A stretch of DNA of 64,000 nt from UBA6522 sp965205045 (GCA_965205045.1 OZ242031.1:5084001-5148000); one strand, 5' to 3'. Counted from the first letter of the stretch, positions 1-8,035 are shown. The notes: generated by a model not told the origin, from the sequence alone. Translations and numbers: made by a program.

Positions 1-2
1 CC

Positions 3-446
3 GCTACCCTGCTGACCACACTGGGGACCGACGGACCCGTGGAAGCCATCGATGTCTGCAGCGTGGAAGCGTCTCCCATTGCGGAGCGGCTGTCCGAACA
101 GGCCGGCGCCCGGGTGGGCCGTACCGCGCCGAGAATCCGCAACCCGGAGAGCGCGCCGGACGACGCGGCACGCGAGGTGATGGCGGCGTTTGCCCGCGAC
201 CTGGCCGCGGGCGCCCCGGCACCGCCCGAGCATTTCGAGACAAGGCCGGACGGCAGCGCCCGTTACATGAGCGCCATCGTCCTGCAGCCCCTCTGCGTTA
301 CCTGTCACGGGTCGGAAATCGCGCCGGAAATCGCCGCGGCCATCGCCGAGCACTATCCGTCGGATCAGGCGACGGGATTCGCGGTGGGGGACCTGCGCGG
401 CGCCTTCATCGTCGAGTGGCCGGCACCCGGGGCGCTGGACCGGTAG
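3..446 (+). CDS. DUF3365 (Tll0287-like) haem-motif protein, 5' end outside window
   Basis: This is the C-terminal part of a DUF3365-type sensor or haem-binding domain. The frame is open through the left edge, so the start lies outside the window. A c-type haem attachment motif CVTCH is visible near base 300 in the usual family context (PLC-x2-CHG), followed by the family's terminal block YPSDQATGFAVGDLRG and a conserved FIVEWP end. The domain is known in periplasmic or sensor proteins that may bind haem; no output domain follows here because the stop comes directly after the domain. The last 84 bases are present again at 1365-1448, on the far side of the toxin-antitoxin pair. Family assignment is good; physiological role is unknown. 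Confidence 0.8.
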   Translation, partial: ATLLTTLGTDGPVEAIDVCSVEASPIAERLSEQAGARVGRTAPRIRNPESAPDDAAREVMAAFARDLAAGAPAPPEHFETRPDGSARYMSAIVLQPLCVTCHGSEIAPEIAAAIAEHYPSDQATGFAVGDLRGAFIVEWPAPGALDR

Positions 447-579
447 CGCCGGACGCGCGGAAAAGGCCATGGAACATACAAGAAGACACGAAGCAACCAA
501 GTTCTCGGAGGATGAATGGCCCTCCACGCTGAAATCACCTTGGGGAACGGTCGTCGACAGTGAGCGGACCGCGGCGAGT

Positions 580-990
580 TCAGCGAGGGTCCAGCAGGGT
601 GAGATCGATTCCGCGAAAGTCCCGGACGTTGAGCGTCGCCAGGGAAAAACCCAGGCGCCTGGCGGTTCCTGCGATTTGCGAGTCGGCCAGACTCATCGGC
701 GACCCCGCCCGACGCCGTCGCGCCCGAAATCTCGCGCTCTCTGCGGCAGCCTGCATGTCGAACGGAACGACTCGGTCGGAGAACGCATCGACGATCTGCG
801 AAAACACGCGGGCCAAGCGCATCCGCTTGCGACCTGGCGGGAGCAGCTCGATTCCAAAAGTCATTTCGTCCACCGTCACGGCGGAGAAAAACAGGCTTGA
901 AGGGAGATGGCCGTCCAACCAGCGCATCACGCTCTCGTCCGGTTCGATACGCATGGACTCCGACAACACGTTGGTGTCCAGAAGGATCAT
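580..990 (-). CDS. PIN-domain ribonuclease toxin (VapC/FitB-like)
   Basis: A 136-residue PIN-domain protein, predicted Mg-dependent endoribonuclease toxin of a type II toxin-antitoxin pair. The N-terminus MILLDTNVLSE carries the first metal-binding Asp (D5); the other acidic positions expected for the fold are E42, D103 (in SLADSQIAG) and D124 (in NVRDF), so the active site looks intact. Length is normal for VapC/FitB. Its ATG overlaps the stop of the antitoxin gene at 987-990, the classic translationally coupled arrangement. The pair is flanked by two copies of a DUF3365 gene end, suggesting it arrived as an inserted unit. The RNA target cannot be predicted. Confidence 0.88.
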   Translation of the reverse strand: MILLDTNVLSESMRIEPDESVMRWLDGHLPSSLFFSAVTVDEMTFGIELLPPGRKRMRLARVFSQIVDAFSDRVVPFDMQAAAESARFRARRRRAGSPMSLADSQIAGTARRLGFSLATLNVRDFRGIDLTLLDPR

Positions 991-1244
991 TCGGGATCCT
1001 CCTCACCGTAATCGCGCGACGTGAAGTCGATCGGATCTTCGATTTCGCGCGCGGGCAACTCAAGATCGAAGGCGTCGTCACCGACGATTCGCCGGATCAT
1101 CGCGCCAGCCGGCTCCTCGTCCACAACCGCGCTACGGAGGATGCGCCGAACAGTCTCCTCCAAGGACAACGCCTCGCGTCTTGCCCTGATCTTCAGGCGC
1201 CTGACGACATCGCTGTCCAGACGACGTATGCTCAAGCTCGCCAT
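987..1244 (-). CDS. Ribbon-helix-helix antitoxin (FitA/VapB-like)
   Basis: An 85-residue antitoxin partner of the PIN toxin. The N-terminus MASLSIRRLDSDVVRRLK is a ribbon-helix-helix DNA-binding strand and helix of the FitA type; the acidic C-terminal tail (LPAREIEDPIDFTSRDYGEE) is the sort of segment that blocks a PIN active site. I chose ATG at 1244 rather than an upstream in-frame start because a GGGTGAGG Shine-Dalgarno sequence sits just before it and the RHH fold starts there. Expected to be autoregulatory through the inverted repeat at 1276-1303. Basis: motif recognition plus gene order; no homology search was possible. Confidence 0.85.
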   Translation of the reverse strand: MASLSIRRLDSDVVRRLKIRARREALSLEETVRRILRSAVVDEEPAGAMIRRIVGDDAFDLELPAREIEDPIDFTSRDYGEEDPE

Positions 1245-1275
1245 GACCTCACCCCATCGGTTTCGCCATGCCAAA

Positions 1276-1303
1276 TGCTAGCACCCACAATCAAGTGCTG
1301 GCA
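1276..1303. promoter_or_regulatory. Candidate operator of the toxin-antitoxin pair (inverted repeat)
   Basis: TGCTAGCAC (1276-1284) and GTGCTGGCA (1295-1303) form an inverted repeat matching at 8 of 9 positions with a 10-base spacer, about 30 bases upstream of the antitoxin start. The half-site resembles the TGCTATCA-type half-site I recall for gonococcal FitA. A ribbon-helix-helix autorepressor site is the natural interpretation, but it is not demonstrated. Confidence 0.5.
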
Positions 1304-1364
1304 ATTTGAATCGATCAGGAAGCACCCGGTTATCTTGAATCCCGGTTGTATGAGTCCGCAGACT

Positions 1365-1448
1365 GGTCAGGCGACCGGCTTCGCGGTGGGAGACCTGCGC
1401 GGGGCCTTCATCGTCGAGTGGCCGGCTCCCGGGGCGCAGATTCAGTAG
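1365..1448 (+). pseudogene. Duplicated 3' end of the DUF3365 gene
   Basis: These 84 bases align without gaps to 363-446 (11 mismatches by hand), including the stop codon, and encode TGFAVGDLRGAFIVEWP plus a divergent tail. No haem motif or upstream part of the domain precedes it. With the intact copy at the left edge it brackets the toxin-antitoxin pair, like the regenerated 3' end left when an element integrates into a gene end, or the remnant of a tandem paralogue. Confidence 0.75.
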
Positions 1449-1499
1449 CCCCCCACATCACAAGCTAACAATCACAAGCTAAAGACTTGCCAAGCTGGC

Positions 1500-1620
1500 T
1501 CGAAATAGACATCATCCGCTTGAGGATTATTATAATTTTTGTATTATTAATACTTAGTATTGTTCTAGTCAATATTCATAGCAGCGCATCACCGTTCCAT
1601 AAACTGCTTATGTATCCACT
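1500..1620. promoter_or_regulatory. AT-rich spacer upstream of the DUF849 operon
   Basis: A conspicuously AT-rich stretch (1515-1575) in otherwise GC-rich DNA, preceded by a short direct repeat of ATCACAAGCTAA near 1455-1480. It probably holds the promoter of the operon starting at 1722. I do not assign specific -35/-10 boxes. The weak hydrophobic reading frame through it has no family features. Confidence 0.3.
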
Positions 1621-1721
1621 TGCAAGCCATAGTCGTCAGGCCCGTTTTGCCGCCGGAACCGCTACGATTGCAGCCTTTTCACGCGCGATGGCGGAACGCC
1701 TCTCGAAGACCGAAGCCTGAT

Positions 1722-2645
1722 ATGCCCCGCTCCGTCATCATCACTTGCGCCCTGACCGGCTCTGCACCGACACCCGCCCGCAACTCCGCCGTTCCGGTAT
1801 CCCCGCGCGAGATTGCCACGTCGGCCATCGGTGCGGCTCGCGCCGGCGCCGCGATCGTGCACATCCATGTTCGAAACCCGGAGACCGCCGAGCCCAGCAT
1901 GGAACTGGAGCATTATCGCGAAGTAGTGGCCCGCATACGCGACAGCGGCGTCGACGTCCTGGTAAATCTCACCACGGGTCCCGGCGCCCGCTTTGTGCCT
2001 GACCGGTATCATCCGACCCGGCCCGCCCGGGGGACGACGTTGCGCGCGGCGTCCGGCCGGGTCGCTCACGTGCTGGACCTCAAACCGGAGATCTGCAGTA
2101 TCGATTTCGCCACGATGAACCGGGATGGATTTACCCTGATCAACGTTCCCGATCACCTGCGGGAAATGATGCAGTCGATCCAGGCCGCTGGCGTCAAGCC
2201 GGAAATGGAAGTCTTTGACGGCGGGCACCTGGAGTTGCTGCGTGAACTCGTTACCGAGTCCCCGCCGGCGCCGCCGCATTTCATCCAGTTCTGCCTGGGC
2301 ATCAAGTGGGGGATGCCTGCAGAGAAGAACGCCCTGGCGTACCTGGTGTCCCGACTCCCCGGGAATTCGGTCTGGTCCGCATTCGGTATCGGGCGGCATT
2401 CCCTGGCCATTGCCAAAGAATCGATCCGCCTCGGCGGCCACATCCGCGTGGGATTCGAGGACAACATCTATCTGGAACGGGGCGTACTCGCGGACTCGAA
2501 CTCCGCCCTGGTCGACCAGGCCGTCAACCTGGTTTCGCGACTCGGACATTCAGTGGCCACCGCCGACGATGCCCGGCGTATACTCCACCTTCGTGGGAGT
2601 GAACACCATCAGCATGCGCGCCAACTGCAGTCCGCGTCACTTTAA
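1722..2645 (+). CDS. Beta-keto acid cleavage enzyme (BKACE, DUF849 family)
   Basis: A 307-residue TIM-barrel enzyme of the BKACE/DUF849 family. Characterised members (for example Kce, 3-keto-5-aminohexanoate cleavage enzyme) cleave a beta-keto acid with acetyl-CoA to give acetoacetate and a CoA ester. The zinc-binding HIHVR motif is present at about residues 46-50, followed by the family's NPETAEPS segment, and the VGFEDN motif carrying the catalytic-site Glu occurs near residue 245. ATG at 1722 is preferred over upstream in-frame starts because the family begins with this strand (ITCALTGS). Stop and next start overlap (TAATG), so it is co-translated with the DUF3500 gene. The substrate is unknown; specificity varies widely in this family. 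Confidence 0.88.
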   Translation: MPRSVIITCALTGSAPTPARNSAVPVSPREIATSAIGAARAGAAIVHIHVRNPETAEPSMELEHYREVVARIRDSGVDVLVNLTTGPGARFVPDRYHPTRPARGTTLRAASGRVAHVLDLKPEICSIDFATMNRDGFTLINVPDHLREMMQSIQAAGVKPEMEVFDGGHLELLRELVTESPPAPPHFIQFCLGIKWGMPAEKNALAYLVSRLPGNSVWSAFGIGRHSLAIAKESIRLGGHIRVGFEDNIYLERGVLADSNSALVDQAVNLVSRLGHSVATADDARRILHLRGSEHHQHARQLQSASL

Positions 2646-3901
2646 TGAGTTACGCTGACTACCGGCCTTTCGTACCCACCCCCGAGCAATCCCGCATAGC
2701 CGGTGAGACTCCGGAGGCGCACACGGCGGGCCGCATGGCCACCAAGCGCGCCCAGACCGTTTTCGAGGAGTGGCGCGCCCTGTACGACACCCCGTTCCTG
2801 GGCATCACGACCGATGGAACGGTCAAGGAAGGCCTGTTCACCCTGAAGGACAGCGGCGCGCCTGTCGAGCGGATGGCCAGTACGGCCTCGGCGGTACTCG
2901 ACATCCTGACGCCCGACGAACGCAAGGCCTGCCTGCATCCGGTCGGCTCGCGACTGTGGCGCAAATGGCAGAACACGGAGATGTTCGTCGAAGACTACGG
3001 CCTGCGCCTGGAACATGCCAAGACCGCGGTGCGGGAGCGAATCCTGGAAGTCCTGCGGGCAAGTCTGAGCACGACCGGATACGAAAGCACCCTTGGCGTC
3101 ATGAAGCTGAACGAGTTTCTCGGCGAGGTGATGAACGCCAGGGGCATTTTGAACCAGTGGAGCTTCAACTTCTGCATTTTCGGCACGCCATCGACGACCG
3201 AACCGTGGGGCTGGCAACTCTTCGGCCATCATCTTGTCCTCAACTGTTTCTGCCTCGGAGGTCAGATGGTGCTGACGCCGTTCTTCCAAGGCGCCGAAAT
3301 CGTTTACGCCGACAAGGGACCGCACAAGGGTCTGACGCTATTCCGGGACCACGAGCGAAAGGGCCTGGAATTGATGAATTCGCTGCCGGAAAAGTTGCAG
3401 CGCCGGGCCGTCGTCGGCCATTCCATCATGGGCGAGGATCTGCCCGAAGGCCGCCGGCACTTCGCGGACTACATGCATCTTGGCGGCGCGTACCAGGACA
3501 ATCGGATCGTGCCCTACGAGGGCGTCGACACGACGCAATTCGACGCCGGGCACAGGAACCGCCTGCTGGATCTCGTGGCGGAATACATCAGGCCGCTACC
3601 CCACGGACCGCGCCAGGCCAAGCTTGCAGAGTTCGAGCGGCACCTGGACGACACGCACTTCTGCTGGATCGGCGGTCACGGGCCCGAGGATGCGTTTTAC
3701 TACCGGATTCAGAGCCCCGTCGTGTTCGTCGAATTCGACCACCATCCCGGACTGTTCCTTACGAACGAGGTGCCGCTGAAGTTTCACATACACACCATCG
3801 TGCGCACCCCGAATGGAAACGACTACGGTATCGACCTGCTGCGCCAGCACTACCGGCAGTCGCACAAGCACGGTCATGGACATTCGCACGATCACGGCTA
3901 G
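2645..3901 (+). CDS. DUF3500 family protein
   Basis: A 418-residue protein of the DUF3500 family. Recognisable blocks are TPEQSRIAGETPEAHTAGRM near the N-terminus, FCIFGTPSTTEPWGWQLFGH in the middle and VFVEFDHHPGLFL toward the end. There is no signal peptide, so it is probably cytoplasmic. The extreme C-terminus is His-rich (SHKHGHGHSHDHG), a possible metal-binding tail. The function of the family is not established. Its start overlaps the stop of the BKACE gene and the next gene begins 11 bases downstream, so all three are likely one operon acting on the same compound. A hydrolytic or carbon-carbon-cleaving role would fit the context but is only a guess. Confidence 0.85.
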   Translation: MSYADYRPFVPTPEQSRIAGETPEAHTAGRMATKRAQTVFEEWRALYDTPFLGITTDGTVKEGLFTLKDSGAPVERMASTASAVLDILTPDERKACLHPVGSRLWRKWQNTEMFVEDYGLRLEHAKTAVRERILEVLRASLSTTGYESTLGVMKLNEFLGEVMNARGILNQWSFNFCIFGTPSTTEPWGWQLFGHHLVLNCFCLGGQMVLTPFFQGAEIVYADKGPHKGLTLFRDHERKGLELMNSLPEKLQRRAVVGHSIMGEDLPEGRRHFADYMHLGGAYQDNRIVPYEGVDTTQFDAGHRNRLLDLVAEYIRPLPHGPRQAKLAEFERHLDDTHFCWIGGHGPEDAFYYRIQSPVVFVEFDHHPGLFLTNEVPLKFHIHTIVRTPNGNDYGIDLLRQHYRQSHKHGHGHSHDHG

Positions 3902-3912
3902 ACTCTGACTCC

Positions 3913-4692
3913 ATGGATCTCGGAATCAAGGGCAGGACGGCCTTGCTGTGCGCATCGAGCCAGGGCCTCGGCTACGCCTGCGCGCAGGCGCTGGCCAGAG
4001 AGGGAGTGAACGTCGTGATCAACGGTCGCGACGAAGACAAGCTCAGGAAGGCCGCCGAAGCCTTGTCGGAACTCGGTGAGCATGAGGTGCACCACGTGGC
4101 GGCTGACGTCACCACCGACGCAGGGCGCGCCGCACTTCTCGAGGCGTGCCCTGCGCCCGACATCCTGCTGAACAACAACGCCGGACCCAGCGCAAAACAA
4201 TTCCTCGACACCAAACCATCGGACTGGCACGCAACGCTAGGCGGCAACATGATTGCGCCGGTCCTTCTGATACACGCCGTACTGCCGGGGATGATCGAGC
4301 GGAAATTCGGCCGCATCGTCAACATCACGTCCGCCATGGTGACGGCGCCCAAGCCCCACCACACGCTGTCCGCCGGTGCACGCGCGGGGCTTACCGCTTC
4401 CCTCAAGGCGTTGTCGCTGGACGTAGCCAAACACAACGTGACGATCAACAACATGTTGCCCGAGCGATTCGACACGCAACGCCAGGAGCAGATGGCAAGA
4501 GCGTGGATGAAACGCGAGGGCATTACCTACGAACAGGCACGCGCGCTGCAGGTGAAGGCCATCGCCGCCAATCGGCTCGGCAGGCCGGAGGAATTCGGCG
4601 CGGCGTTTGCGTTTCTATGCAGCGCCCATGCCGGCTACATTTCCGGCCAGAACCTGCACCTCGACGGGGGTTCCTACCCGGCATTGCTGTAG
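3913..4692 (+). CDS. Atypical short-chain dehydrogenase/reductase homologue lacking catalytic Tyr and Lys
   Basis: A 259-residue Rossmann-fold SDR protein, most like the group annotated as 3-oxoacyl-ACP reductase-like. The nucleotide-binding turn is degenerate (CASSQGLG at residues 13-20 instead of TGxxxGIG), NNAG is present as NNNAG (87-91), and the catalytic Ser is S140. The expected YxxxK is replaced: S153 and R157 in LSAGARAGL. This matches an SDR-like subgroup described as lacking the standard catalytic tetrad, so it may use a different mechanism or not be a dehydrogenase. The C-terminal GQNLHLDGGSYPALL is typical of the fold. It is the third gene of the BKACE/DUF3500 operon, starting 11 bases after the previous stop. 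Confidence 0.85.
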   Translation: MDLGIKGRTALLCASSQGLGYACAQALAREGVNVVINGRDEDKLRKAAEALSELGEHEVHHVAADVTTDAGRAALLEACPAPDILLNNNAGPSAKQFLDTKPSDWHATLGGNMIAPVLLIHAVLPGMIERKFGRIVNITSAMVTAPKPHHTLSAGARAGLTASLKALSLDVAKHNVTINNMLPERFDTQRQEQMARAWMKREGITYEQARALQVKAIAANRLGRPEEFGAAFAFLCSAHAGYISGQNLHLDGGSYPALL

Positions 4693-4786
4693 GTCGGCCG
4701 TACAAGTAATCGGTCGACCGAGGGCGGCAACCTCGGCAAACATCCCAATGCCCATTCAGACCTCAAGATAATAGGGGCAATTCAAA

Positions 4787-4878
4787 GTATTTGAGGAACT
4801 AATGGCATGTATTGTTCCTGTCGCATTGTGTCTTGGAATGCGGAAATCTAGACTGGTTCGAGCCTGTCCGTTTCGTGG
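4787..4878 (+). repeat. Leader repeat, copy 1 (partner at 11745-11835)
   Basis: The region upstream of the 4897 gene (from GTATTTGAGGA to CCGTTTCGTG) recurs with high identity at 11745-11835 upstream of the DUF6152-propeller fusion gene. Because it directly precedes two functionally related loci it may carry the shared promoter. In copy 2 the similarity jumps from GTTTCGTG straight into the 3' end of the 4897 gene. Confidence 0.8.
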
Positions 4879-4896
4879 TTGCGGAGGATAAAACGC

Positions 4897-5568
4897 ATGA
4901 TGCGCGACAAGAGTCCGGGGCTACCTGCGGTGGCCGCAACCGCCCTGGCGCTGGCCGGGGCAATGCCGCTGACAGTCCACGGACAGTCCGTGGACTTGTC
5001 CGGCATCTGGTACGGGGGCGGCGGTCCGACCGGCAGAACGTCGGAACACCCGCCGCTGACCGAGCACGGCCATTCCGTCAGCGATGACTTCGACGCGGCG
5101 GACGATCCCCACAACCAGTGCGACCAGGCCGGCCTCGCGCGGCACCTGACAACGCCCTACCCCTGGAAGATCGAGCAGTACGGCGACGCGGTGCTGTTCA
5201 TCTACGAGGAGTGGGAAATCGTCCGCACCGTGCACCTGGATACCGAACCGCCCGACGATCTGCAACCCAGCAAGATGGGCTACTCGGCCGGCCGGTACGT
5301 CAACGGCGAACTCATAGTAAACACCACCGGGCTGACGGCAGGGCTTCCCAGGCTTGCCAACTACTTCTGGTACTCCAGCGACCAGGCCACGATCGAGGAG
5401 CGCTACTCGCGCAACGCACAGGGCGACCTGATCCAGAACGTGGTCATGCACGACCCGGTCATGCTGGAAGAACCCTGGGTCATGCACCGGGTCTTCAAGC
5501 CCTATGAGCACGAGTTGTTGAGTTTCGTGTGCGAGCTTCGCGAACGGCCGGCACGGAGCAACCCCTGA
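4897..5568 (+). CDS. Secreted protein of unassigned family (GRWDGD-domain relative)
   Basis: A 223-residue protein with an N-terminal Sec signal (hydrophobic AVAATALALAGAMPLTVHGQ) and a start with WDLSG-like VDLSGIW. ATG 4897 is chosen because GGAGG lies nine bases upstream. The C-terminal half has the window-wide pattern: MGYSAGRYVNGELIVNTTGL, then ATIEERY, then DPVMLEEPW and a final F-x-C before the C-terminal segment. In other copies the centre reads GxSxGRWDGDxLVV; here GRW-DGD is relaxed to GRYVNGE. No enzyme motif is recognised. It is followed 43 bases later by a paralogue. Its leader and last 15 codons are found fused together at 11745-11874, evidence that another copy was deleted there. 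Exported, function unknown. Confidence 0.75.
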   Translation: MMRDKSPGLPAVAATALALAGAMPLTVHGQSVDLSGIWYGGGGPTGRTSEHPPLTEHGHSVSDDFDAADDPHNQCDQAGLARHLTTPYPWKIEQYGDAVLFIYEEWEIVRTVHLDTEPPDDLQPSKMGYSAGRYVNGELIVNTTGLTAGLPRLANYFWYSSDQATIEERYSRNAQGDLIQNVVMHDPVMLEEPWVMHRVFKPYEHELLSFVCELRERPARSNP

Positions 5569-5611
5569 CTGAAGGGGTTCGTGACTGGAATCTTGTAGCG
5601 GAGAAGTGTCC

Positions 5612-6301
5612 ATGGCATTGAAGCATTGCTTGTCGATGGGGCAGAAATTGTTTCCCGGAGCTGTTGGTCGTCTGACCTGCATTTTGGTTTTGGTCCTTTC
5701 GTTTCCGGTGCTTGCCCAGGATGTTGTTGACATTTCAGGCCAGTGGGATTCCGGCGAACTCCAGACGCGCATTATTGACGATGTACCCCTGAGCGAGCAT
5801 GGTCTGCGGATCAGCGAAGACTATCACCACTCTTATGATCCACATATTCAGTGCGTGCAGTCAGGTCTCCCCCGGCTCCTGATGATTCCCTATGCCATAC
5901 GCATCGAACAATTCGAAGAGCAAGTGGTCATCACCTACGAAGAGTGGGACGTTGTCCGAACCATCCCGGTTAATGGTGATTTTCCGGAACATGGCGGGCT
6001 GCTTCACTTGGGTCACTCGGTAGCAAATTACGTGAATGATGAACTGGTGATATCGACCATCGGGTTACAGACGGGAATTGCGCGCAACCGGCAACAGTTC
6101 TGGTTTACCAGTTACGAGGCGACTGTGGAAGAACGCTATGCCCCCATGGGCGACGGTTCTGACCGGCTGAGATATCGTTTTACGCTCACCGACCCGGTTA
6201 TGCTGGACGAGCCCTGGACTGTGGAAATGCATCTGGAGCCTTATCCAGAGGAATTCGTTCGTTTCGATTGCACCATGTTCGAACGGCCAACATTCAACTG
6301 A
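5612..6301 (+). CDS. Secreted paralogue of the 4897 gene
   Basis: A 229-residue exported protein paralogous to its upstream neighbour over most of its length: VDISGQW, PLSEHGLRISEDY, HIQCVQSGLPRLLMIPY, YEEWDVVRTI, LGHSVANYVNDELVISTIGL, TVEERY, DPVMLDEPW and FDC near the end. The signal peptide is the segment LTCILVLVLSFPVLAQ. ATG 5612 is preferred over GTG 5606 because GGAG is nine bases upstream of it. Codon use and base composition are visibly less GC-rich than at 4897, as in the next two genes, so the pair was probably not created by a recent tandem duplication. It likely belongs to one transcription unit with the DUF6152 and propeller genes that follow. Function unknown. Confidence 0.72.
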   Translation: MALKHCLSMGQKLFPGAVGRLTCILVLVLSFPVLAQDVVDISGQWDSGELQTRIIDDVPLSEHGLRISEDYHHSYDPHIQCVQSGLPRLLMIPYAIRIEQFEEQVVITYEEWDVVRTIPVNGDFPEHGGLLHLGHSVANYVNDELVISTIGLQTGIARNRQQFWFTSYEATVEERYAPMGDGSDRLRYRFTLTDPVMLDEPWTVEMHLEPYPEEFVRFDCTMFERPTFN

Positions 6302-6320
6302 TCGGGAGGTTCGTGCAAGA

Positions 6321-6737
6321 ATGTTTAAAATCGTCAACAGGTTTTTTTTGGTAATTGCTCTCGCGCCTCTCTTTTCGACCGGCCTGGCGCATCACTCCTT
6401 TACCGGTGAGTTCGATGTCCAGAGGCTGGAAACAGTAAAGGGAACCGTAACCAAATTCTTTTTCGTGAATCCCCATATTCGCATTTATCTGGACGTGGAA
6501 AACGAACAGGGCGAAACCGAAGAATGGTGGATAGAAATGAACAGTCGAACCAATATGGCAAGAAATGGCTGGACGCAGGACTCGGTTCCCATTGGGATGG
6601 AAATAGTCGTCACAGCGAACCCTGCAAGAAACGGGTCAAACGCCATGGGCCTGCTTGGTGGCGGAACATTGCTCACTGCTGACACGATGGAACCAGTTGT
6701 ACCCGGATCCTTCGACGGGCAACGGCAGCGGCAGTAG
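6321..6737 (+). CDS. Stand-alone DUF6152 secreted protein
   Basis: A 138-residue exported protein consisting of a signal peptide (FFLVIALAPLFSTGLA) and a single DUF6152 domain. The diagnostic motifs are AHHSF directly after the predicted cleavage site, FVNPHIRIYLDVENE in the middle, then NMARNGWTQDSVPIG and TANPARNGSNAMG. GGAGG precedes ATG 6321. DUF6152 has no established function. The gene lies 19 bases after the previous gene and 90 bases before the NHL-propeller lipoprotein. At 11890-13389 the same two domains are fused in a single polypeptide, strong evidence that this protein and the propeller act together. Confidence 0.85.
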   Translation: MFKIVNRFFLVIALAPLFSTGLAHHSFTGEFDVQRLETVKGTVTKFFFVNPHIRIYLDVENEQGETEEWWIEMNSRTNMARNGWTQDSVPIGMEIVVTANPARNGSNAMGLLGGGTLLTADTMEPVVPGSFDGQRQRQ

Positions 6738-6827
6738 CAGAGCAGCCCTGAGCGCATCAGGTCTTGCTGGTCTGTTCCGACAAGCAATGGCAAGTATCAA
6801 CATTTGAGTGAGTACGGAGAAAGCATC

Positions 6828-8027
6828 ATGAAGTCCAATTCAGTTCTACCTGGAAAAACGCTGACAAACTGTTCGCCGCTGGTCGGGGCGTTTCTCATGT
6901 TCAGCGTTTCAATAAGCTGCGGAGCGGCAGATGCTCCGGTACCCGAACACGAGTACGTGGTACTAAATCTCAAACTTCCTGACGATATGGCCGTGGGCCG
7001 GGGACGTGGACTCGACATTTCACCGGACGGCCACATCTGGATGGCTCACTCAACCGAAGCCATCGAAAGCCAGCAGGAAGGACGAATTCTGCTTGGGCTG
7101 GACGGACCCAATCCGGGTGGTTTCGAGTGTTGTAGCGCAGCGCCACCGATTCTGGAATTTGACGCCGAAGGCAACTTCGTACAGGGATGGGGCGGTCCGA
7201 GCGACGAGTACGACTGGCCGCGCGGTATTCACGGCCTGCACTTCGATCACTCCGGACATATCTGGATAGCCGGCGAAGACCCGCGTGACGCCATGGTCCT
7301 GAAGTTTACCCGAGACGGTGAATTCGTGATGCAGATCGGCCAAGCGCAGCGTGAAGAGGTTCTCGAGATGCGCGAGCAGTTAGGCTGGAGCTATCCGGCA
7401 GAAACGACCAGCGGAGACACTAACAATGTGGGACGCGCAGCCGATATGCGGGTTCATGGGCCAACCAACGAACTATTCGTAGCCGATGGTTACGGCAACC
7501 ATCGCGTTGCCGTGTTTGATGCTGCGACCGGTGAATACAAGCGGCATTGGGGCGCATATGGTGACCCCGACCCCGGCGACAGCATACCTCCACCGGACAT
7601 GGGTCAGTATGGGGTTGGTGAGTCAGCCCATCAATTCCACGTTCCGCACGATATCGCTGTTTCCGACGACGGGATGGTTTACGTTGCGGACCGTGGGCAC
7701 AACCGGATTCAGGTATTCACGGGGGAAGGCGAATACCTCGAAGAGGTCTTTATCAGCAGATCATCCAGGGCCGGGGCTTCCTCGGTTGGCACCCTGGATT
7801 TTTCTGCCGACCCTGAGCAGGGCTATCTCTATGTCGGCGATGCCGGGAACGGCCGGGTGCGAGTTCTGGATCGGCAAACGTTCGAAGAAGTCGGCCGATA
7901 TGGACGTCTGGGTTACGCGCCGGGGCAGTTCATGTACATTCATCAGCTACGCGTGGGTCCGGATGGCGCATTCTATGTGATGGATATTCGTACCGGAACG
8001 GTCAGCAAGTTCGCGAAAACGAACTAA
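6828..8027 (+). CDS. NHL-repeat beta-propeller lipoprotein
   Basis: A 399-residue exported protein. ATG 6828 has GGAG upstream; the N-terminus has a hydrophobic stretch ending in MFSVSISCG, compatible with a lipobox. The rest is a beta-propeller of the NHL/SMP-30 class with repeated blades such as RGLDISPDGHIWMAHS, RGIHGLHFDHSGHIWIAGED, TNELFVADGYGNHRVAVFD, VYVADRGHNRIQVFTGEGEY and GYLYVGDAGNGRVRVLD. Similar propellers occur in peptidyl-amidating lyases and in many proteins of unknown function; I see no basis for a particular reaction. The second half of the fusion protein at 11890 is a close paralogue. It converges on the molybdoenzyme genes across the hairpin at 8036-8072. Confidence 0.85.
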   Translation: MKSNSVLPGKTLTNCSPLVGAFLMFSVSISCGAADAPVPEHEYVVLNLKLPDDMAVGRGRGLDISPDGHIWMAHSTEAIESQQEGRILLGLDGPNPGGFECCSAAPPILEFDAEGNFVQGWGGPSDEYDWPRGIHGLHFDHSGHIWIAGEDPRDAMVLKFTRDGEFVMQIGQAQREEVLEMREQLGWSYPAETTSGDTNNVGRAADMRVHGPTNELFVADGYGNHRVAVFDAATGEYKRHWGAYGDPDPGDSIPPPDMGQYGVGESAHQFHVPHDIAVSDDGMVYVADRGHNRIQVFTGEGEYLEEVFISRSSRAGASSVGTLDFSADPEQGYLYVGDAGNGRVRVLDRQTFEEVGRYGRLGYAPGQFMYIHQLRVGPDGAFYVMDIRTGTVSKFAKTN

Positions 8028-8035
8028 TGGTCACC

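Noticed and set aside
1487..1720. Hydrophobic 77-codon frame in the AT-rich spacer
   Set aside because: Hydrophobicity follows from AT-rich codons; no ribosome site, and the frame runs into the DUF849 gene start region.
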